A DNA stretch of 64,000 bases from Herminiimonas fonticola (GCF_003293745.1 NZ_PTLZ01000002.1:372001-436000), one strand, 5' to 3'. Shown: positions 37,526-47,418, counted from the stretch's first letter. The notes: generated by a model from the sequence alone, not told the origin. Program-made: numbers and translations.

Positions 37526-38566
37526 CTATTTATAACTCACGCGATCCAGAATACGTTGCGCTGCAATCTGGTTTTTGCCGATAGAAGCAACGGAAACATT
37601 TTCCATCTTGAACTTGCCCAGCGATTCCAGTGTCTCGTTTTTAACTTTTGCTGTTTTCACTACAGGCCATTCGTTATTGCCTTCTGCAAAGTAGCCTTGT
37701 GCTTCGTCGCTGGCTAGATATTCCAGGAACTTCACGGCAGCTTCGCGATGCGGAGCATGCTTCGCCACACCACCACCGGCAATGTTGAAATGCGTACCGC
37801 TGGTTTGTGCATTCGGCCAGATGAAACCGACGTTTTTCATCGCTGCGATATCTTCTGCTTTGGTCGAGCGCAACAGACGTACGTAATAGTAGGAATTGGC
37901 AATCGCTACGCCGCATTCGCCGGAAGCAACGCCCTTGATCTGATCGGTATCGCCGCCGCGTGGTGGACGGGCGAAATTGGCAACCATGCCTTTGGCCCAT
38001 TGTTCCGTGGCCTTTTCACCATCGCGTTCGATCATCGAACCGATCAATGACAGATTGTATGGATGTGAACCTGAGCGGGTGCAGACCTTGCCTTTATTGA
38101 CTGGATCAGCCAGCGATTCGTATGTTGCAACATCGGCTGGTTTAACTGTCGCCTTGTTGTACACAATCACGCGGGCACGGGTTGAGAAGCCGAACCATTC
38201 AGGGCCTTTACCATCGTCCTTGCCGCGCAGATTGGCTGGGATGCGTGCATTCAGAATTTTTGACTGTACTGGCTGAAAGAAGCCTTCAATCTCTGCGCGC
38301 CAGATACGAGCCGCATCCACCATGACGATGACATCTGCAGGACTGTTTTTTCCTTCATTTTTAATACGTTCAAACAAGGCATTGTCATCCGCTTCAATGC
38401 GGTTGATTTTGATACCGGTTTGTTTGGTGAAGTTGGAGTACAAAACTTCGTCGGTCTGGTAATGGCGAGCTGAATATAGATTCAGGACTTTTTCTTGCGC
38501 ATGAACCAAAGACACTGATGAAGTCATAAGGAATGCGGTTAGGGCTATGGCGATACCTTGTCTCAT
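37526..38566 (-). CDS. Periplasmic Fe(3+)-binding protein (FbpA/FutA-like), orphan
   Basis: This 346-residue ABC-type iron-binding protein has a signal peptide (residues 1-23, ending SLVHAQEK) and starts the mature part with VLNLYSARHYQTDEVLYSNF. The C-terminal lobe has ECGVAIANSYYYVRLL, whose tyrosines match the iron-binding Tyr pair of FbpA/FutA. ABC permease and ATPase genes are absent on either side, so it must work with a transporter encoded elsewhere or as a scavenger. A weak Fur-like site lies upstream. Confidence 0.9.
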   Translation of the reverse strand: MRQGIAIALTAFLMTSSVSLVHAQEKVLNLYSARHYQTDEVLYSNFTKQTGIKINRIEADDNALFERIKNEGKNSPADVIVMVDAARIWRAEIEGFFQPVQSKILNARIPANLRGKDDGKGPEWFGFSTRARVIVYNKATVKPADVATYESLADPVNKGKVCTRSGSHPYNLSLIGSMIERDGEKATEQWAKGMVANFARPPRGGDTDQIKGVASGECGVAIANSYYYVRLLRSTKAEDIAAMKNVGFIWPNAQTSGTHFNIAGGGVAKHAPHREAAVKFLEYLASDEAQGYFAEGNNEWPVVKTAKVKNETLESLGKFKMENVSVASIGKNQIAAQRILDRVSYK

Positions 38567-38625
38567 GGACTTTCCTTTTTCATCTTGTTAAGGGAGTGTT
38601 AAATTATAGCCAATTTTCTTATAAA

Positions 38626-38640
38626 CGGGAATTATTCTCA
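38626..38640 (-). promoter_or_regulatory. Possible Fur site upstream of the iron-binding protein gene
   Basis: On the minus strand TGAGAATAATTCCCG matches the 7-1-7 Fur consensus TGATAATnATTATCA at 10 of 14 positions (6 of 7 in the left half). It lies about 60 bp before the start codon at 38566. The match is weak in the right half. Confidence 0.3.
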
Positions 38641-38714
38641 ACTGCAATTCGATCTGGATAACGCAGCTGACTAAAAACGGGTACGCTTCGTTCTTTGTAA
38701 AAAATTGAATAATC

Positions 38715-39635
38715 ATGCGTTTGACTTATCGTATTTTCTCACTGGCTACATTGAGCAGCGCTCTCTTGCTTTCTGCCTGCACATCGCTTTCCCCGTTTAA
38801 ATCTGATCCTGTTGTGCAGCCTGTTATCCAGGCAAAACCAGTTGAGGCTATCAAGGTGGCGCTGGTACTTGGTGGTGGCGCGGCGCGCGGGTTTGCGCAT
38901 ATTGGGGTGATCAAGGCGTTGGAGTCGCAAGGGATAGTGCCAGACATGGTCGTTGGCACTAGCGCAGGCAGTCTGGTTGGCGCTTTGTACGCGGCCGGAA
39001 ACAATGGTTTTGCCTTGCATAAAATGGCGCTGGAAATGGATGAGGCAACCATCTCTGATTGGTCGGTACCTTTCTTTTCCAAATCGAGCGGTGTGTTGAA
39101 AGGCGATGCGCTGCAGAACTATGTTAATAAATCAGTGCGTAATGTAGCGATAGAAAAAATGAAAATACCGTTTGCTGCAGTTGCGACGGATTTGAATAGC
39201 GGTCAGCCGATTTTATTTCAACGCGGAAATGCGGGACTCGCGGTGCGTGCATCGTCAGCAGTGCCTGGTATCTTCCAGCCAGTGAAGATAGGCGAACGCA
39301 TGTATGTCGATGGCGGCTTGGTTGCGCCGGTGCCGGTACATTTTGCGAAGGAGTTGGGCGCGGACTTTATCATTGCGGTCAATATTTCTACCCAGCCCGA
39401 CGTGCAACTGGCATCTAGTTCTGTCGATGTGGTCCTGCAAACCTTTGCCATCATGGGGCAGAGTATCAATCGTTATGAATTGAAGGAGGCAGATATCGTG
39501 ATTCGTCCCAGCCTAGGCATGATGAAAGGCAATGACTTCAATGGTCGTAATTTGGCCATGCTCGCTGGTGAACAGGCAACGATGGCATTGATGCCGGAGA
39601 TCAAGCGCAAGTTGAAAACCAGGCGCGAACAATAA
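38715..39635 (+). CDS. Patatin-like phospholipase, RssA-like lipoprotein
   Basis: This 306-residue serine hydrolase has a lipoprotein signal (lipobox LLLSACTS, acylated Cys near 22). The patatin domain shows LVLGGGAARGFAHIGVIKAL (oxyanion loop), VVGTSAGSLVGALYAAG (nucleophile Ser in GxSxG) and the catalytic Asp in VDGGLVAPVPV. It probably acts on phospholipids at the membrane from the periplasmic side. It is monocistronic, with a terminator directly after it. E. coli RssA is a relative, but that gene's function is not established. Confidence 0.9.
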   Translation: MRLTYRIFSLATLSSALLLSACTSLSPFKSDPVVQPVIQAKPVEAIKVALVLGGGAARGFAHIGVIKALESQGIVPDMVVGTSAGSLVGALYAAGNNGFALHKMALEMDEATISDWSVPFFSKSSGVLKGDALQNYVNKSVRNVAIEKMKIPFAAVATDLNSGQPILFQRGNAGLAVRASSAVPGIFQPVKIGERMYVDGGLVAPVPVHFAKELGADFIIAVNISTQPDVQLASSSVDVVLQTFAIMGQSINRYELKEADIVIRPSLGMMKGNDFNGRNLAMLAGEQATMALMPEIKRKLKTRREQ

Positions 39636-39663
39636 GAATGCAATAGATATTGATAGGCGCCAT

Positions 39664-39697
39664 AAAAAAAACCGCACAGTGCTGTGCGGTTTTTTTA
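39664..39697. terminator. Bidirectional rho-independent terminator
   Basis: The 9-bp stem ACCGCACAG / CTGTGCGGT (39671-39679 and 39682-39690) is flanked by seven A before and seven T after. It serves both the patatin gene and the convergent NlpC/P60 gene. Confidence 0.92.
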
Positions 39698-39711
39698 TGG
39701 GTGAAAGGAAT

Positions 39712-40251
39712 TTACTTTATTTCTGGATCGCTGATGCGTCGACCGCCGTTGAAGCGTTTTTTCCAGTAACCGACATCCATGCTTTCAATTCTGACTTCGC
39801 CGCCGGCTGAAGGAGAATGAATGAATTTTCTATCGCCCAAATAAATACCAACATGAGAGAAGCCGCGTTTCAATGTGTTGTAGAACACCAGATCGCCGGG
39901 CTGCAAATCATTTTTTTCGATGTGTTGGCCGACTTTGCTGATTTCGACTGAGGTGCGTGGCAATTCCTTGCCCCATGCTTCTTTGAATATGTGTTGAACC
40001 AAGCCACTGCAATCGAGACCGTTTTCCGGCGTGGTACCGCCGTACTTGTAACGTATGCCCAGCATACCCATCGCCTGGAGCGCAAGTTCTGATGCGCGAT
40101 TGGTCAAGTCCTGCAGTTTGCTGATCGGCTTGCCGGCTTCTGGCGGTGGAGTATCTGCACTCCAGACAGCCGAAGTCGCCATCAAGCTGAGCGCGAATAC
40201 AGCTGAGCGCGCCAGTTTGTGAGTGCGAGAGGATCGTTGAAAAACTGTCAT
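39712..40251 (-). CDS. NlpC/P60 family peptidoglycan hydrolase
   Basis: This 179-residue exported cysteine peptidase is predicted to cut peptide cross-links of peptidoglycan. After a basic N-terminus and hydrophobic signal (residues 1-32, ending SAVWSAD), the NlpC/P60 domain shows the catalytic triad Cys81 (NGLDCSGLVQHIF), His133 (GFSHVGIYLGD) and His145 (FIHSPS). Length fits small single-domain family members. I chose the ATG at 40251 because it gives a good signal peptide; an in-frame ATG at 40293 would add 14 residues. It is divergent from the response regulator. Confidence 0.88.
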   Translation of the reverse strand: MTVFQRSSRTHKLARSAVFALSLMATSAVWSADTPPPEAGKPISKLQDLTNRASELALQAMGMLGIRYKYGGTTPENGLDCSGLVQHIFKEAWGKELPRTSVEISKVGQHIEKNDLQPGDLVFYNTLKRGFSHVGIYLGDRKFIHSPSAGGEVRIESMDVGYWKKRFNGGRRISDPEIK

Positions 40252-40360
40252 CAAGTGAAATTCATTCAATAGGACTGAAGGAATGTAAGTCAATCTGGAA
40301 GTGCTGTCAAAATTTATTCGCTGGCGTTATGCTGTTACCAACATTAAAAAGGTTGATTGC

Positions 40361-41539
40361 ATGCCGACAGATTCACATCGCGATATCTCGTTAAAACCCC
40401 GTATTTTGATTGCCGACGACTCTCGGATTGTCCGGGCAACCCTGATCAAGCGTATCGAGGGCATGTTCGAATTTCGTGAGGCGCTCGATGGCGAGCAGGC
40501 TTGGGAGATGTTATTGATCGACCCCAGCATACGTGTGGTGATTTCTGATTTGACGATGCCCAAGCTGGATGGTTACGGACTCCTGAAACGCATTCGATCA
40601 TCCAAAATCGGCCGCATACGCAATATGCCTGTGGTAGTGGTGTCGGGCAGCGACGAACAGGCTGAGCGCGATCGCGCCAAGGCGGCCGGCGCTACCGACC
40701 TGATTACCAAAGGCATGAGTACCGGTCAATTATTGTCACGCCTGGATATTCTCTCGAAGCTGATTAGTACCCAAAACGAATTTGAGCGTGGCTTGGAAGC
40801 GCTGGTGCAGCATGTTGATACAGATGAGCATGTTGCCTTGTTGTCTCCAGAGGTGTGGCAAGAACAGGCAGAAGGGATGCGCGCGAGTGCCGTGCGGCAG
40901 AACCGTAATTTTGTAGTGTTGACAGCTTGTATTGGTTTGAAACACGTTGAGTTGGATGCTTATCCAGCCTTGCCGCCGCCAACAGTGATCAACGCGATTG
41001 GTCAACTTCTACATCGCACTGTTCGACAAACAGATTGTGTCGCACGCACTGGTGAAATTGAATTCACGATCGCCACCGGCAGCATTCATTTTGACTCCGC
41101 GCGTAATTTTGCTGAACGTGTCTGCCGTGCGATTGCGCATGCCAATTTGATCAAGGATGGGCAAATGGCTTTGATCGCCAGTTGCGGCGTTGTCTCGATT
41201 AGCGAATACGCTGATGACGCTGCAGAAATCGAAGGGTCCCTTGCGCAGATGCGGGTAAAAGCCAAAGATCGCGCTTTGCTGGGTTTGCAAAATGCAATTA
41301 CAGGCGTGATCGGTACACAAGAAGAATTACTGTTAAAGCAGGGTGGTCATCTGTCTGAGGCGGACATCAATACAATTGATCCTGCTCAGAGCGGAGAAGT
41401 CGATTTATCGATAGATCTGGCGACATTGTTGCGCTGGATCAAGGAAGGCAAAGAAGATCAAGTGCTGGCGCATATCGGAAAACTGTCGACTGAACTGCAA
41501 CCCTTGGTTGATTTGCTGTTGAAGCAATACAAAGTTTAG
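40361..41539 (+). CDS. Response regulator with degenerate GGDEF domain
   Basis: This 392-residue protein has a receiver domain at residues 13-130 (acidic pair DD 19-20, phosphoacceptor Asp63 in VISDLTMPKLDG, conserved Lys in LITKGMS). A GGDEF-like fold follows at about 180-325. At the signature position it reads GEIEF (231-235) rather than GGDEF, and the substrate-binding half-site is changed too, so diguanylate cyclase activity is unlikely. The last 70 residues are unassigned. The domain may bind a nucleotide or partner. The ATG at 40361 is preceded by an AAGG motif. It is monocistronic, with no adjacent kinase. Confidence 0.8.
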   Translation: MPTDSHRDISLKPRILIADDSRIVRATLIKRIEGMFEFREALDGEQAWEMLLIDPSIRVVISDLTMPKLDGYGLLKRIRSSKIGRIRNMPVVVVSGSDEQAERDRAKAAGATDLITKGMSTGQLLSRLDILSKLISTQNEFERGLEALVQHVDTDEHVALLSPEVWQEQAEGMRASAVRQNRNFVVLTACIGLKHVELDAYPALPPPTVINAIGQLLHRTVRQTDCVARTGEIEFTIATGSIHFDSARNFAERVCRAIAHANLIKDGQMALIASCGVVSISEYADDAAEIEGSLAQMRVKAKDRALLGLQNAITGVIGTQEELLLKQGGHLSEADINTIDPAQSGEVDLSIDLATLLRWIKEGKEDQVLAHIGKLSTELQPLVDLLLKQYKV

Positions 41540-41639
41540 TGAGTTGCTTTTTCCAGATGCAGAATGATACGTCTGGAGGCTGATAAATTTCTGCAGCTAC
41601 AAGCAAGAGTCACCTATTCGTCCTGAAGAGTAGGGAAAT

Positions 41640-42017
41640 TTATTTATCATGCTCATCCCGGGAATGTTCTCCCCGACGGTCTGTGAGCGTCGCTCTGACG
41701 CTTTTTGCATGATATTCCATCAGCAGGATTTTAAAACTGCCTGGCATCGAGGGATCATGCGTCAAAGCATGTAATAGCTGTGATTGCACAAACATGGTTT
41801 GTTTTTTTAACATCTCACAATCTGTATTCACAACGCCTTGATTCATCTTTGCAACCAGGCTGAGTACATCGCGTTTGAATTGATACAAAGGCGATTGCAA
41901 GAGTATGTTGTCTACCTGCCGAGCAGATTTTTTCGTGACAGTTGTAGCGGACTTGGGTTCTTTTTGCGCTTCAATTGGTGGCAGCACATGTTGGAGCACT
42001 GAGCGTTTGAAAAACAT
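41640..42017 (-). CDS. Hypothetical small protein
   Basis: This 125-residue protein is not recognised. It is basic overall, with predicted helices across residues 40-110 (YQFKRDVLSLVAKMNQ, KKQTMFVQSQLLHALT) and a charged, disordered C-terminus (DRRGEHSRDEHDK). It has no signal peptide, membrane segment or Cys/His motif. An AAGGGGGAA sequence just before the ATG supports it as a real gene. It is convergent with the upstream regulator and alone on its strand. No function is proposed. Confidence 0.6.
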   Translation of the reverse strand: MFFKRSVLQHVLPPIEAQKEPKSATTVTKKSARQVDNILLQSPLYQFKRDVLSLVAKMNQGVVNTDCEMLKKQTMFVQSQLLHALTHDPSMPGSFKILLMEYHAKSVRATLTDRRGEHSRDEHDK

Positions 42018-42307
42018 AGTTCCCCCTTACGCTTGAAAGATATTTTCCTGTGTCTGTTTGTGAAGTTGCATTTTTGCCATGTTTTCTAGGGCAATTCAAT
42101 AAAAGACACTTGGCCATTGTTGTGTCGCCCTAGACTAATGAATGAGCGCCAATAGTGTTTCTCAATGTCAGTTATTTTTTTGTTATTTAATCATACGCTT
42201 ATTGGGAAAAAGAAAGGTTAACTGATGTTAAATAATAAACATTGTTCTTGCCCCAAGATGAGGCTGCATGCCTTACAATTCATTTTTGTCTAATTGGAGC
42301 CACTTGC

Positions 42308-42715
42308 ATGCAATCAAAACAAATCCTGACGCTTGACGATGTGAAAAAAATCGCTGCGGCAGCGGAGACAGAAGCAACATTGAATAAATGGTGCGTGACA
42401 ATTGCGATCGTCGATGATGGTGGCCACCTGCTGTGGTTGCAGCGTCTGGATGGTGCTGCGCCGATTTCCTCGCATATCGCGCCTGCCAAGGCAAAAACAG
42501 CCGCCTTGGGTCGTCGCGAATCGAAGGTTTACGAGGACATTATCAATAATGGTCGGTTTTCGTTTATTACCGCACCAACGCTGGAAGGGATGCTGGAGGG
42601 CGGCGTGCCTATCGTTATTAATGGCCAATGCTTGGGCGCGATTGGCGTTTCCGGCGTGAAATCGACCGAAGATGTGCAAATTGCCAAGGCTGGCTTGGTT
42701 GCAATTGGTGCCTGA
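42308..42715 (+). CDS. GlcG/HbpS-family protein
   Basis: This 135-residue protein of the GlcG/HbpS (haem-degrading, DUF336) family has WCVTIAIVDDGGHLLWLQRLDGA, the SSHIAPAKAKTAALGRRES core and GGVPIVINGQCLGAIGVSG near the end. Members bind haem or other small ligands, or are linked with glycolate use; the biochemical role is unsettled. The ATG at 42308 gives the family N-terminus; a start at 42242 would add a non-conserved leader. The 290-bp AT-rich stretch before it shows no further gene. Confidence 0.85.
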   Translation: MQSKQILTLDDVKKIAAAAETEATLNKWCVTIAIVDDGGHLLWLQRLDGAAPISSHIAPAKAKTAALGRRESKVYEDIINNGRFSFITAPTLEGMLEGGVPIVINGQCLGAIGVSGVKSTEDVQIAKAGLVAIGA

Positions 42716-42786
42716 TTTCTTGTTGCTCTCGTTTTGACAGACTGACATCGTGGTGTATCTCGCGATGCAGCACGATTATCTCAACT

Positions 42787-42834
42787 AAACACCCTCCAAG
42801 TGCCGGATTCGGTTGCCAGTCGAGGGTGTTTTGC
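42787..42834 (+). terminator. Rho-independent terminator after the GlcG/HbpS-like gene
   Basis: AACACCCTC (42788-42796) pairs with GAGGGTGTT (42822-42830), followed by TT. The loop is long (25 nt) and contains the -35 element of the carA promoter. The T run is short, so efficiency is uncertain. Confidence 0.6.
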
Positions 42835-42842
42835 ACTATAAT
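42813..42842 (+). promoter_or_regulatory. carAB promoter
   Basis: TTGCCA (42813-42818), an 18-bp spacer and a perfect TATAAT (42837-42842) form a strong sigma-70-type promoter. The predicted start near 42849 gives a leader of about 170 nt before the carA start at 43022. The -35 hexamer lies in the loop of the upstream gene's terminator hairpin. Confidence 0.7.
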
Positions 42843-42910
42843 TCGGCGGTTTAGCTAATTTTACTCCGCCGTAGCGCATACCCATTTCCCATCGTCTAAA
42901 TACGACCTGT

Positions 42911-43019
42911 ACAACCCTTTGATCAAGCGAATAGTCTTGGTCAAGAAGCGCGCAAGCTGCGCGGGTTGTGACGGTTAATCTGGCGCAGCGCAACGGCGGT
43001 AACCTCATCAGGAGTTACC
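42911..43019 (+). promoter_or_regulatory. Structured leader of carAB: possible three-way junction plus RBS hairpin
   Basis: The carA leader has nested complementary segments. P1 is ACAACC (42911-42916) with GGTTGT (42964-42969). P2 is TTTGATCAAG (42918-42927) with CTTGGTCAAG (42936-42945), 10 bp with two G-U pairs. P3 is CGCGCA (42949-42954) with TGCGCG (42958-42963). Downstream, GGTAAC (42998-43003) pairs with GTTACC (43014-43019) and holds most of the AGGAG ribosome binding site in its loop. GGTTA (42973-42977) can instead pair with TAACC (43000-43004), which would break that hairpin. This looks like a sensing domain followed by a translational switch, but it is inferred from pairing alone and no known riboswitch class was recognised. 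Confidence 0.45.
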
Positions 43020-43021
43020 CC

Positions 43022-44176
43022 TTGCCGCCATTCTTTTCTGGCCCTACAGTTCCGGCCATCCTTGCGCTAGCAGACGGGTCGATTTTCACAGGTATTTCGA
43101 TAGGCGCGTCGGGTCATACGATCGGCGAAGTCGTGTTCAACACATCGATGACCGGTTATCAGGAAATCCTCACCGATCCTAGCTACAGCAATCAGATCGT
43201 TACTCTCACTTATCCGCATATCGGCAACACAGGCGTCAACGCCGAAGATGTCGAATCGACCAAAATTCATGCGGCGGGTTTGATCATCAAGGATTTGCCT
43301 ATCCTGGTTTCCAACTTCCGCTCGACGCAGACGTTGTCCGCTTATTTGAAGTCCGAGAATATTGTCGGTATAGCAGGAATCGATACGCGCAAGCTGACGC
43401 GTATCCTGCGTGAAAAAGGTGCGCAAAGTGGCGCGATTCTGGCGGGCGAAGGTGCTACAGCTGAAAAAGCACTGGCCTTGGCGAAAACCTTTGGTGGCTT
43501 GGCCGGCTTGGATCTGGCGAAAGTGGTATCGACCAAAGCGTCGTACCCATGGACAGAAACCGAATGGAAGCTTGGCAAAGGGTACGGCCAGCAAACCGCG
43601 CCTAAACATCATGTCGTCGCATTCGATTACGGCGTCAAATTCAATATCCTGCGCATGCTGGCAGAACGTGGTTGCAAAGTAACGGTGTTACCGGCGCAGG
43701 CAACTGCCGCTGACGCATTGGCGCTGAATCCGGACGGCATTTTTCTGTCGAATGGCCCTGGCGATCCTGAGCCATGCGACTACGCGATTGCTGCGACCAA
43801 AGAGTTGATCGAACGCGGTATCCCGACGTTTGGCATTTGCCTCGGTCACCAAATCATGGCGCTTGCATCCGGCGCTAAAACACTGAAGATGAAGTTCGGC
43901 CACCACGGCGCGAATCATCCGGTGCAGGATCTCGACAGCAAAAAAGTGCTGATCACGTCGCAAAATCACGGCTTTGCTGTCGATGGCGCGACCTTGCCGG
44001 CTAACTGCCGCACCACACACGTTTCCTTGTTTGACGGTTCGCTGCAAGGTTTTGAGCGTACTGACAAGCCGGCGTTCTGCTTCCAGGGACATCCCGAAGC
44101 ATCGCCAGGCCCGCATGACATCGCCCCCTTGTTTGATCGCTTCGTGGCGATGATGGAGAAAAATAAAAATGCCTAA
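43022..44176 (+). CDS. carA: Carbamoyl-phosphate synthase small subunit
   Basis: This 384-residue glutaminase subunit hydrolyses glutamine and passes ammonia to CarB for carbamoyl phosphate (arginine and pyrimidine synthesis). The N-terminal domain starts [20 protein letters not shown] and includes [17 protein letters not shown]. The class I amidotransferase domain has [13 protein letters not shown] with nucleophile Cys273, and the His/Glu pair near [13 protein letters not shown]. The likely start is TTG at 43022: it has AGGAG 7 bp upstream and gives a length like E. coli CarA (382). A start at 42968 would add 18 unrelated residues. It overlaps carB by 8 bp. Confidence 0.95.
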   Translation: MPPFFSGPTVPAILALADGSIFTGISIGASGHTIGEVVFNTSMTGYQEILTDPSYSNQIVTLTYPHIGNTGVNAEDVESTKIHAAGLIIKDLPILVSNFRSTQTLSAYLKSENIVGIAGIDTRKLTRILREKGAQSGAILAGEGATAEKALALAKTFGGLAGLDLAKVVSTKASYPWTETEWKLGKGYGQQTAPKHHVVAFDYGVKFNILRMLAERGCKVTVLPAQATAADALALNPDGIFLSNGPGDPEPCDYAIAATKELIERGIPTFGICLGHQIMALASGAKTLKMKFGHHGANHPVQDLDSKKVLITSQNHGFAVDGATLPANCRTTHVSLFDGSLQGFERTDKPAFCFQGHPEASPGPHDIAPLFDRFVAMMEKNKNA

Positions 44177-47100
44177 ACGCAGCGACATTAAAAGCATCCT
44201 GATTATTGGTGCCGGCCCGATCGTGATCGGCCAGGCATGTGAGTTCGACTATTCCGGCGCGCAAGCATGTAAGGCACTGCGCGAAGAAGGCTACAAAGTC
44301 ATTCTGGTCAACAGCAATCCTGCGACCATCATGACTGATCCTGAAATGGCTGATGTGACTTACATCGAGCCAATCACATGGCAAGCCGTCGAACGCATCA
44401 TCGACAAAGAACGTCCTGACGCAATCTTGCCGACGATGGGTGGACAAACTGCGCTGAACTGCGCGCTTGATTTGCATCACAACGGCATCCTGACTAAATA
44501 CGGTTGCGAATTGATTGGCGCTTCGCCGGAAGCAATCGACAAGGCAGAAGATCGCTCGAAATTTAAAGATGCCATGACCAAGATCGGTCTGGGTTCTGCG
44601 CGTTCAGGGGTGTCGCACACACTGGAAGAATCGTGGGCCGTGCAGAAAGAACTGGGTTTTCCATGCATTATCCGTCCTTCGTTCACAATGGGTGGCAGTG
44701 GTGGCGGTATCGCATACAACGCGGAAGAATTTGACGCGATCTGCAAGCGCGGCCTGGAAGCATCGCCAACCAGCGAATTGCTGATCGAAGAATCGCTGAT
44801 CGGCTGGAAAGAATTCGAGATGGAAGTCGTGCGCGACAAGGCCGACAATTGCATCATCGTCTGCTCTATCGAAAATCTGGACCCTATGGGCGTCCACACC
44901 GGCGACTCCATCACAGTGGCACCAGCGCAAACGCTGACCGACAAGGAATACCAGATCATGCGTAATGCATCGATCGCGGTCCTGCGTGAAATCGGTGTCG
45001 ATACCGGCGGTTCCAACGTCCAGTTCTCGATCAATCCGGAAGATGGCCGCATGATCGTCATCGAGATGAATCCGCGCGTATCGCGCTCATCCGCATTGGC
45101 ATCGAAAGCAACTGGTTTCCCGATTGCGAAGATCGCTGCCAAATTGGCAGTCGGCTTTACGCTGGACGAGTTGCGTAATGAAATCACTGGCGGCGCAACA
45201 CCTGCATCGTTCGAGCCATCGATCGATTACGTTGTTACCAAGATTCCACGTTTTGCATTTGAAAAATTCCCGCAAGCTGATAGCCATTTGACGACTCAGA
45301 TGAAATCGGTGGGCGAAGTGATGGCCATCGGTCGTACTTTTCAGGAATCATTCCAAAAAGCGCTGCGCGGACTCGAAGTTGGCGTCGATGGCATGAATGA
45401 AAAAACCACCGACCGCGAAATAATTGAAGAAGAACTCGGCGAGCCAGGACCGGAGCGCATCTGGTACGTGGGCGACGCATTTGCTCAAGGTTTCTCGCTG
45501 GAAGAAGTGCATGGCTTGACGCACATCGATCCGTGGTTCCTCGCGCAAATCAAGGAAATCGTTGATATCGAACTGTGGTTGGAAACGCAATCACTCAGCG
45601 CCATTGATAAAACGACCTTGTTCAAGCTGAAGCAAAAAGGCTTCGCCGATCGTCGTTTGGCTAAATTGCTGAAGACCACCGACAAGGCAGTGCGCGAACA
45701 GCGTCACGAGATGAACGTACGCCCGGTCTACAAGCGCGTTGATACTTGCGCTGGCGAATTCGCCACCAACACTGCGTACATGTATTCGACGTATGAAGAA
45801 GAGTGCGAATCGCAACCGACCAACAAGAAAAAAATCATGGTTCTGGGCGGCGGTCCTAACCGTATCGGCCAGGGCATCGAGTTCGATTATTGCTGTGTCC
45901 ATGCGGCGATCGCGATGCGTGAAGATGGTTACGAAACCATCATGGTCAACTGCAATCCGGAAACCGTTTCGACAGACTACGACACCTCCGACCGCTTGTA
46001 CTTCGAGCCACTGACTTTGGAAGATGTGCTGGAAATCGTTGCGCTGGAAAAACCTCTGGGTGTCATCGTGCAATACGGCGGCCAGACTCCTTTGAAACTG
46101 GCACTCGATCTGGAAGCCAACGGCGTGCCTATCATCGGTACGTCGCCGGACATGATCGATGCAGCAGAAGATCGCGAACGCTTCCAGAAGATGTTGCACG
46201 AACTGAAGCTGCGCCAGCCGCCGAATCGTACAGCACGTACTGAAGAAGATGCATTGCGCCTGGCGCAGGAAATCGGTTATCCGCTGGTGGTACGCCCGTC
46301 CTACGTTCTTGGCGGACGTGCGATGGAAATCGTGCACGAACAACGCGATCTTGAGCGGTACATGCGTGAAGCTGTCAAGGTCTCGCACGACTCGCCAGTG
46401 CTGCTGGATCGCTTCCTGAACGATGCGATCGAAGTTGACGTCGATTGCTTGTCCGATGGCGAACGCACCTTCATTGGCGGCGTTATGGAACACATTGAAC
46501 AAGCAGGCGTGCACTCAGGCGATTCGGCTTGCTCGTTGCCACCTTATTCGCTGTCGCAAGAAACCATAGACGAACTGAAACGCCAAACATCGTTGATGGC
46601 TAAAGGCTTGAACGTGGTTGGTTTGATGAACGTACAGTTCGCGATCCAGCAGCAAGAGATCGATGGCAAGTTGCAGGATGTCGTGTTTGTGCTGGAAGTG
46701 AATCCACGCGCTTCGCGTACCGTACCGTATGTGTCGAAAGCCACAGGCTTGCAACTCGCTAAAATCGCGGCACGTTGCATGGCTGGTCAATCGCTGGATA
46801 GTCAAGGCATCTTCAACGAAGTGATCCCGCCATACTTCAGCGTCAAGGAAGCGGTCTTCCCATTCGTTAAATTCCCGGGCGTCGATACGATCCTCGGACC
46901 TGAGATGAAATCGACCGGCGAAGTGATGGGCGTGGGCAAAACCTTTGGTGAAGCCTTTGTCAAATCGCAACTCGGTGCCAGCATCAAGTTGCCGCGTTCT
47001 GGCAAGGTGTTTCTGAGCGTCAAGGGCGGTGACAAACCACGCGCGGTTCAAGTGGCGAAAGATCTGGTTGAAATCGGTTTCTCGGTTGTGGCAACCAAAG

Positions 47101-47399
47101 GTACTGCGGCGGCAATCAGTGCAGCCGGTATCGAAGTGCAGTCAGTCAACAAAGTGGCAGAAGGTCGCCCGCATATTGTCGACATGATCAAAAACAACGA
47201 GATTGCACTGGTGATCAACACGGTTGAAGAGAAGCGTAGTGCAATCATTGATTCACGCACGATTCGTACTTCGGCATTGCAAGCGCGTGTGACTACCTAT
47301 ACAACGATTGCCGGCGCGGAAGCTGCAGTGGAAGGCATGGCCCATCTGGACGAGTTACACGTCTACGATTTACAAGGCCTGCATAAAACTTTACACTAA
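44169..47399 (+). CDS. carB: Carbamoyl-phosphate synthase large subunit
   Basis: This 1076-residue synthetase has two homologous ATP-grasp halves. The first begins [22 protein letters not shown] and the second [22 protein letters not shown] (around residue 555). Each half uses one ATP, for carboxyphosphate and carbamate phosphorylation. The C-terminal MGS-like allosteric domain (about 940-1076, from [19 protein letters not shown]) binds UMP and ornithine in E. coli. Length is standard (E. coli 1073). The ATG lies inside the carA end. Confidence 0.98.
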   Translation: MPKRSDIKSILIIGAGPIVIGQACEFDYSGAQACKALREEGYKVILVNSNPATIMTDPEMADVTYIEPITWQAVERIIDKERPDAILPTMGGQTALNCALDLHHNGILTKYGCELIGASPEAIDKAEDRSKFKDAMTKIGLGSARSGVSHTLEESWAVQKELGFPCIIRPSFTMGGSGGGIAYNAEEFDAICKRGLEASPTSELLIEESLIGWKEFEMEVVRDKADNCIIVCSIENLDPMGVHTGDSITVAPAQTLTDKEYQIMRNASIAVLREIGVDTGGSNVQFSINPEDGRMIVIEMNPRVSRSSALASKATGFPIAKIAAKLAVGFTLDELRNEITGGATPASFEPSIDYVVTKIPRFAFEKFPQADSHLTTQMKSVGEVMAIGRTFQESFQKALRGLEVGVDGMNEKTTDREIIEEELGEPGPERIWYVGDAFAQGFSLEEVHGLTHIDPWFLAQIKEIVDIELWLETQSLSAIDKTTLFKLKQKGFADRRLAKLLKTTDKAVREQRHEMNVRPVYKRVDTCAGEFATNTAYMYSTYEEECESQPTNKKKIMVLGGGPNRIGQGIEFDYCCVHAAIAMREDGYETIMVNCNPETVSTDYDTSDRLYFEPLTLEDVLEIVALEKPLGVIVQYGGQTPLKLALDLEANGVPIIGTSPDMIDAAEDRERFQKMLHELKLRQPPNRTARTEEDALRLAQEIGYPLVVRPSYVLGGRAMEIVHEQRDLERYMREAVKVSHDSPVLLDRFLNDAIEVDVDCLSDGERTFIGGVMEHIEQAGVHSGDSACSLPPYSLSQETIDELKRQTSLMAKGLNVVGLMNVQFAIQQQEIDGKLQDVVFVLEVNPRASRTVPYVSKATGLQLAKIAARCMAGQSLDSQGIFNEVIPPYFSVKEAVFPFVKFPGVDTILGPEMKSTGEVMGVGKTFGEAFVKSQLGASIKLPRSGKVFLSVKGGDKPRAVQVAKDLVEIGFSVVATKGTAAAISAAGIEVQSVNKVAEGRPHIVDMIKNNEIALVINTVEEKRSAIIDSRTIRTSALQARVTTYTTIAGAEAAVEGMAHLDELHVYDLQGLHKTLH

Positions 47400-47418
47400 G
47401 CTCAGAGCCAATAAACTT

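Noticed and set aside
42995-43003. GGCGGTAAC, similar to the RfaH ops element
   Set aside because: It lies before carA, not before the polysaccharide cluster, and has no JUMPstart context. It is probably chance.
45591-46514. A 307-codon open frame antisense to carB
   Set aside because: It is a shadow of the carB coding strand. No family is recognised and no ribosome binding site seen.
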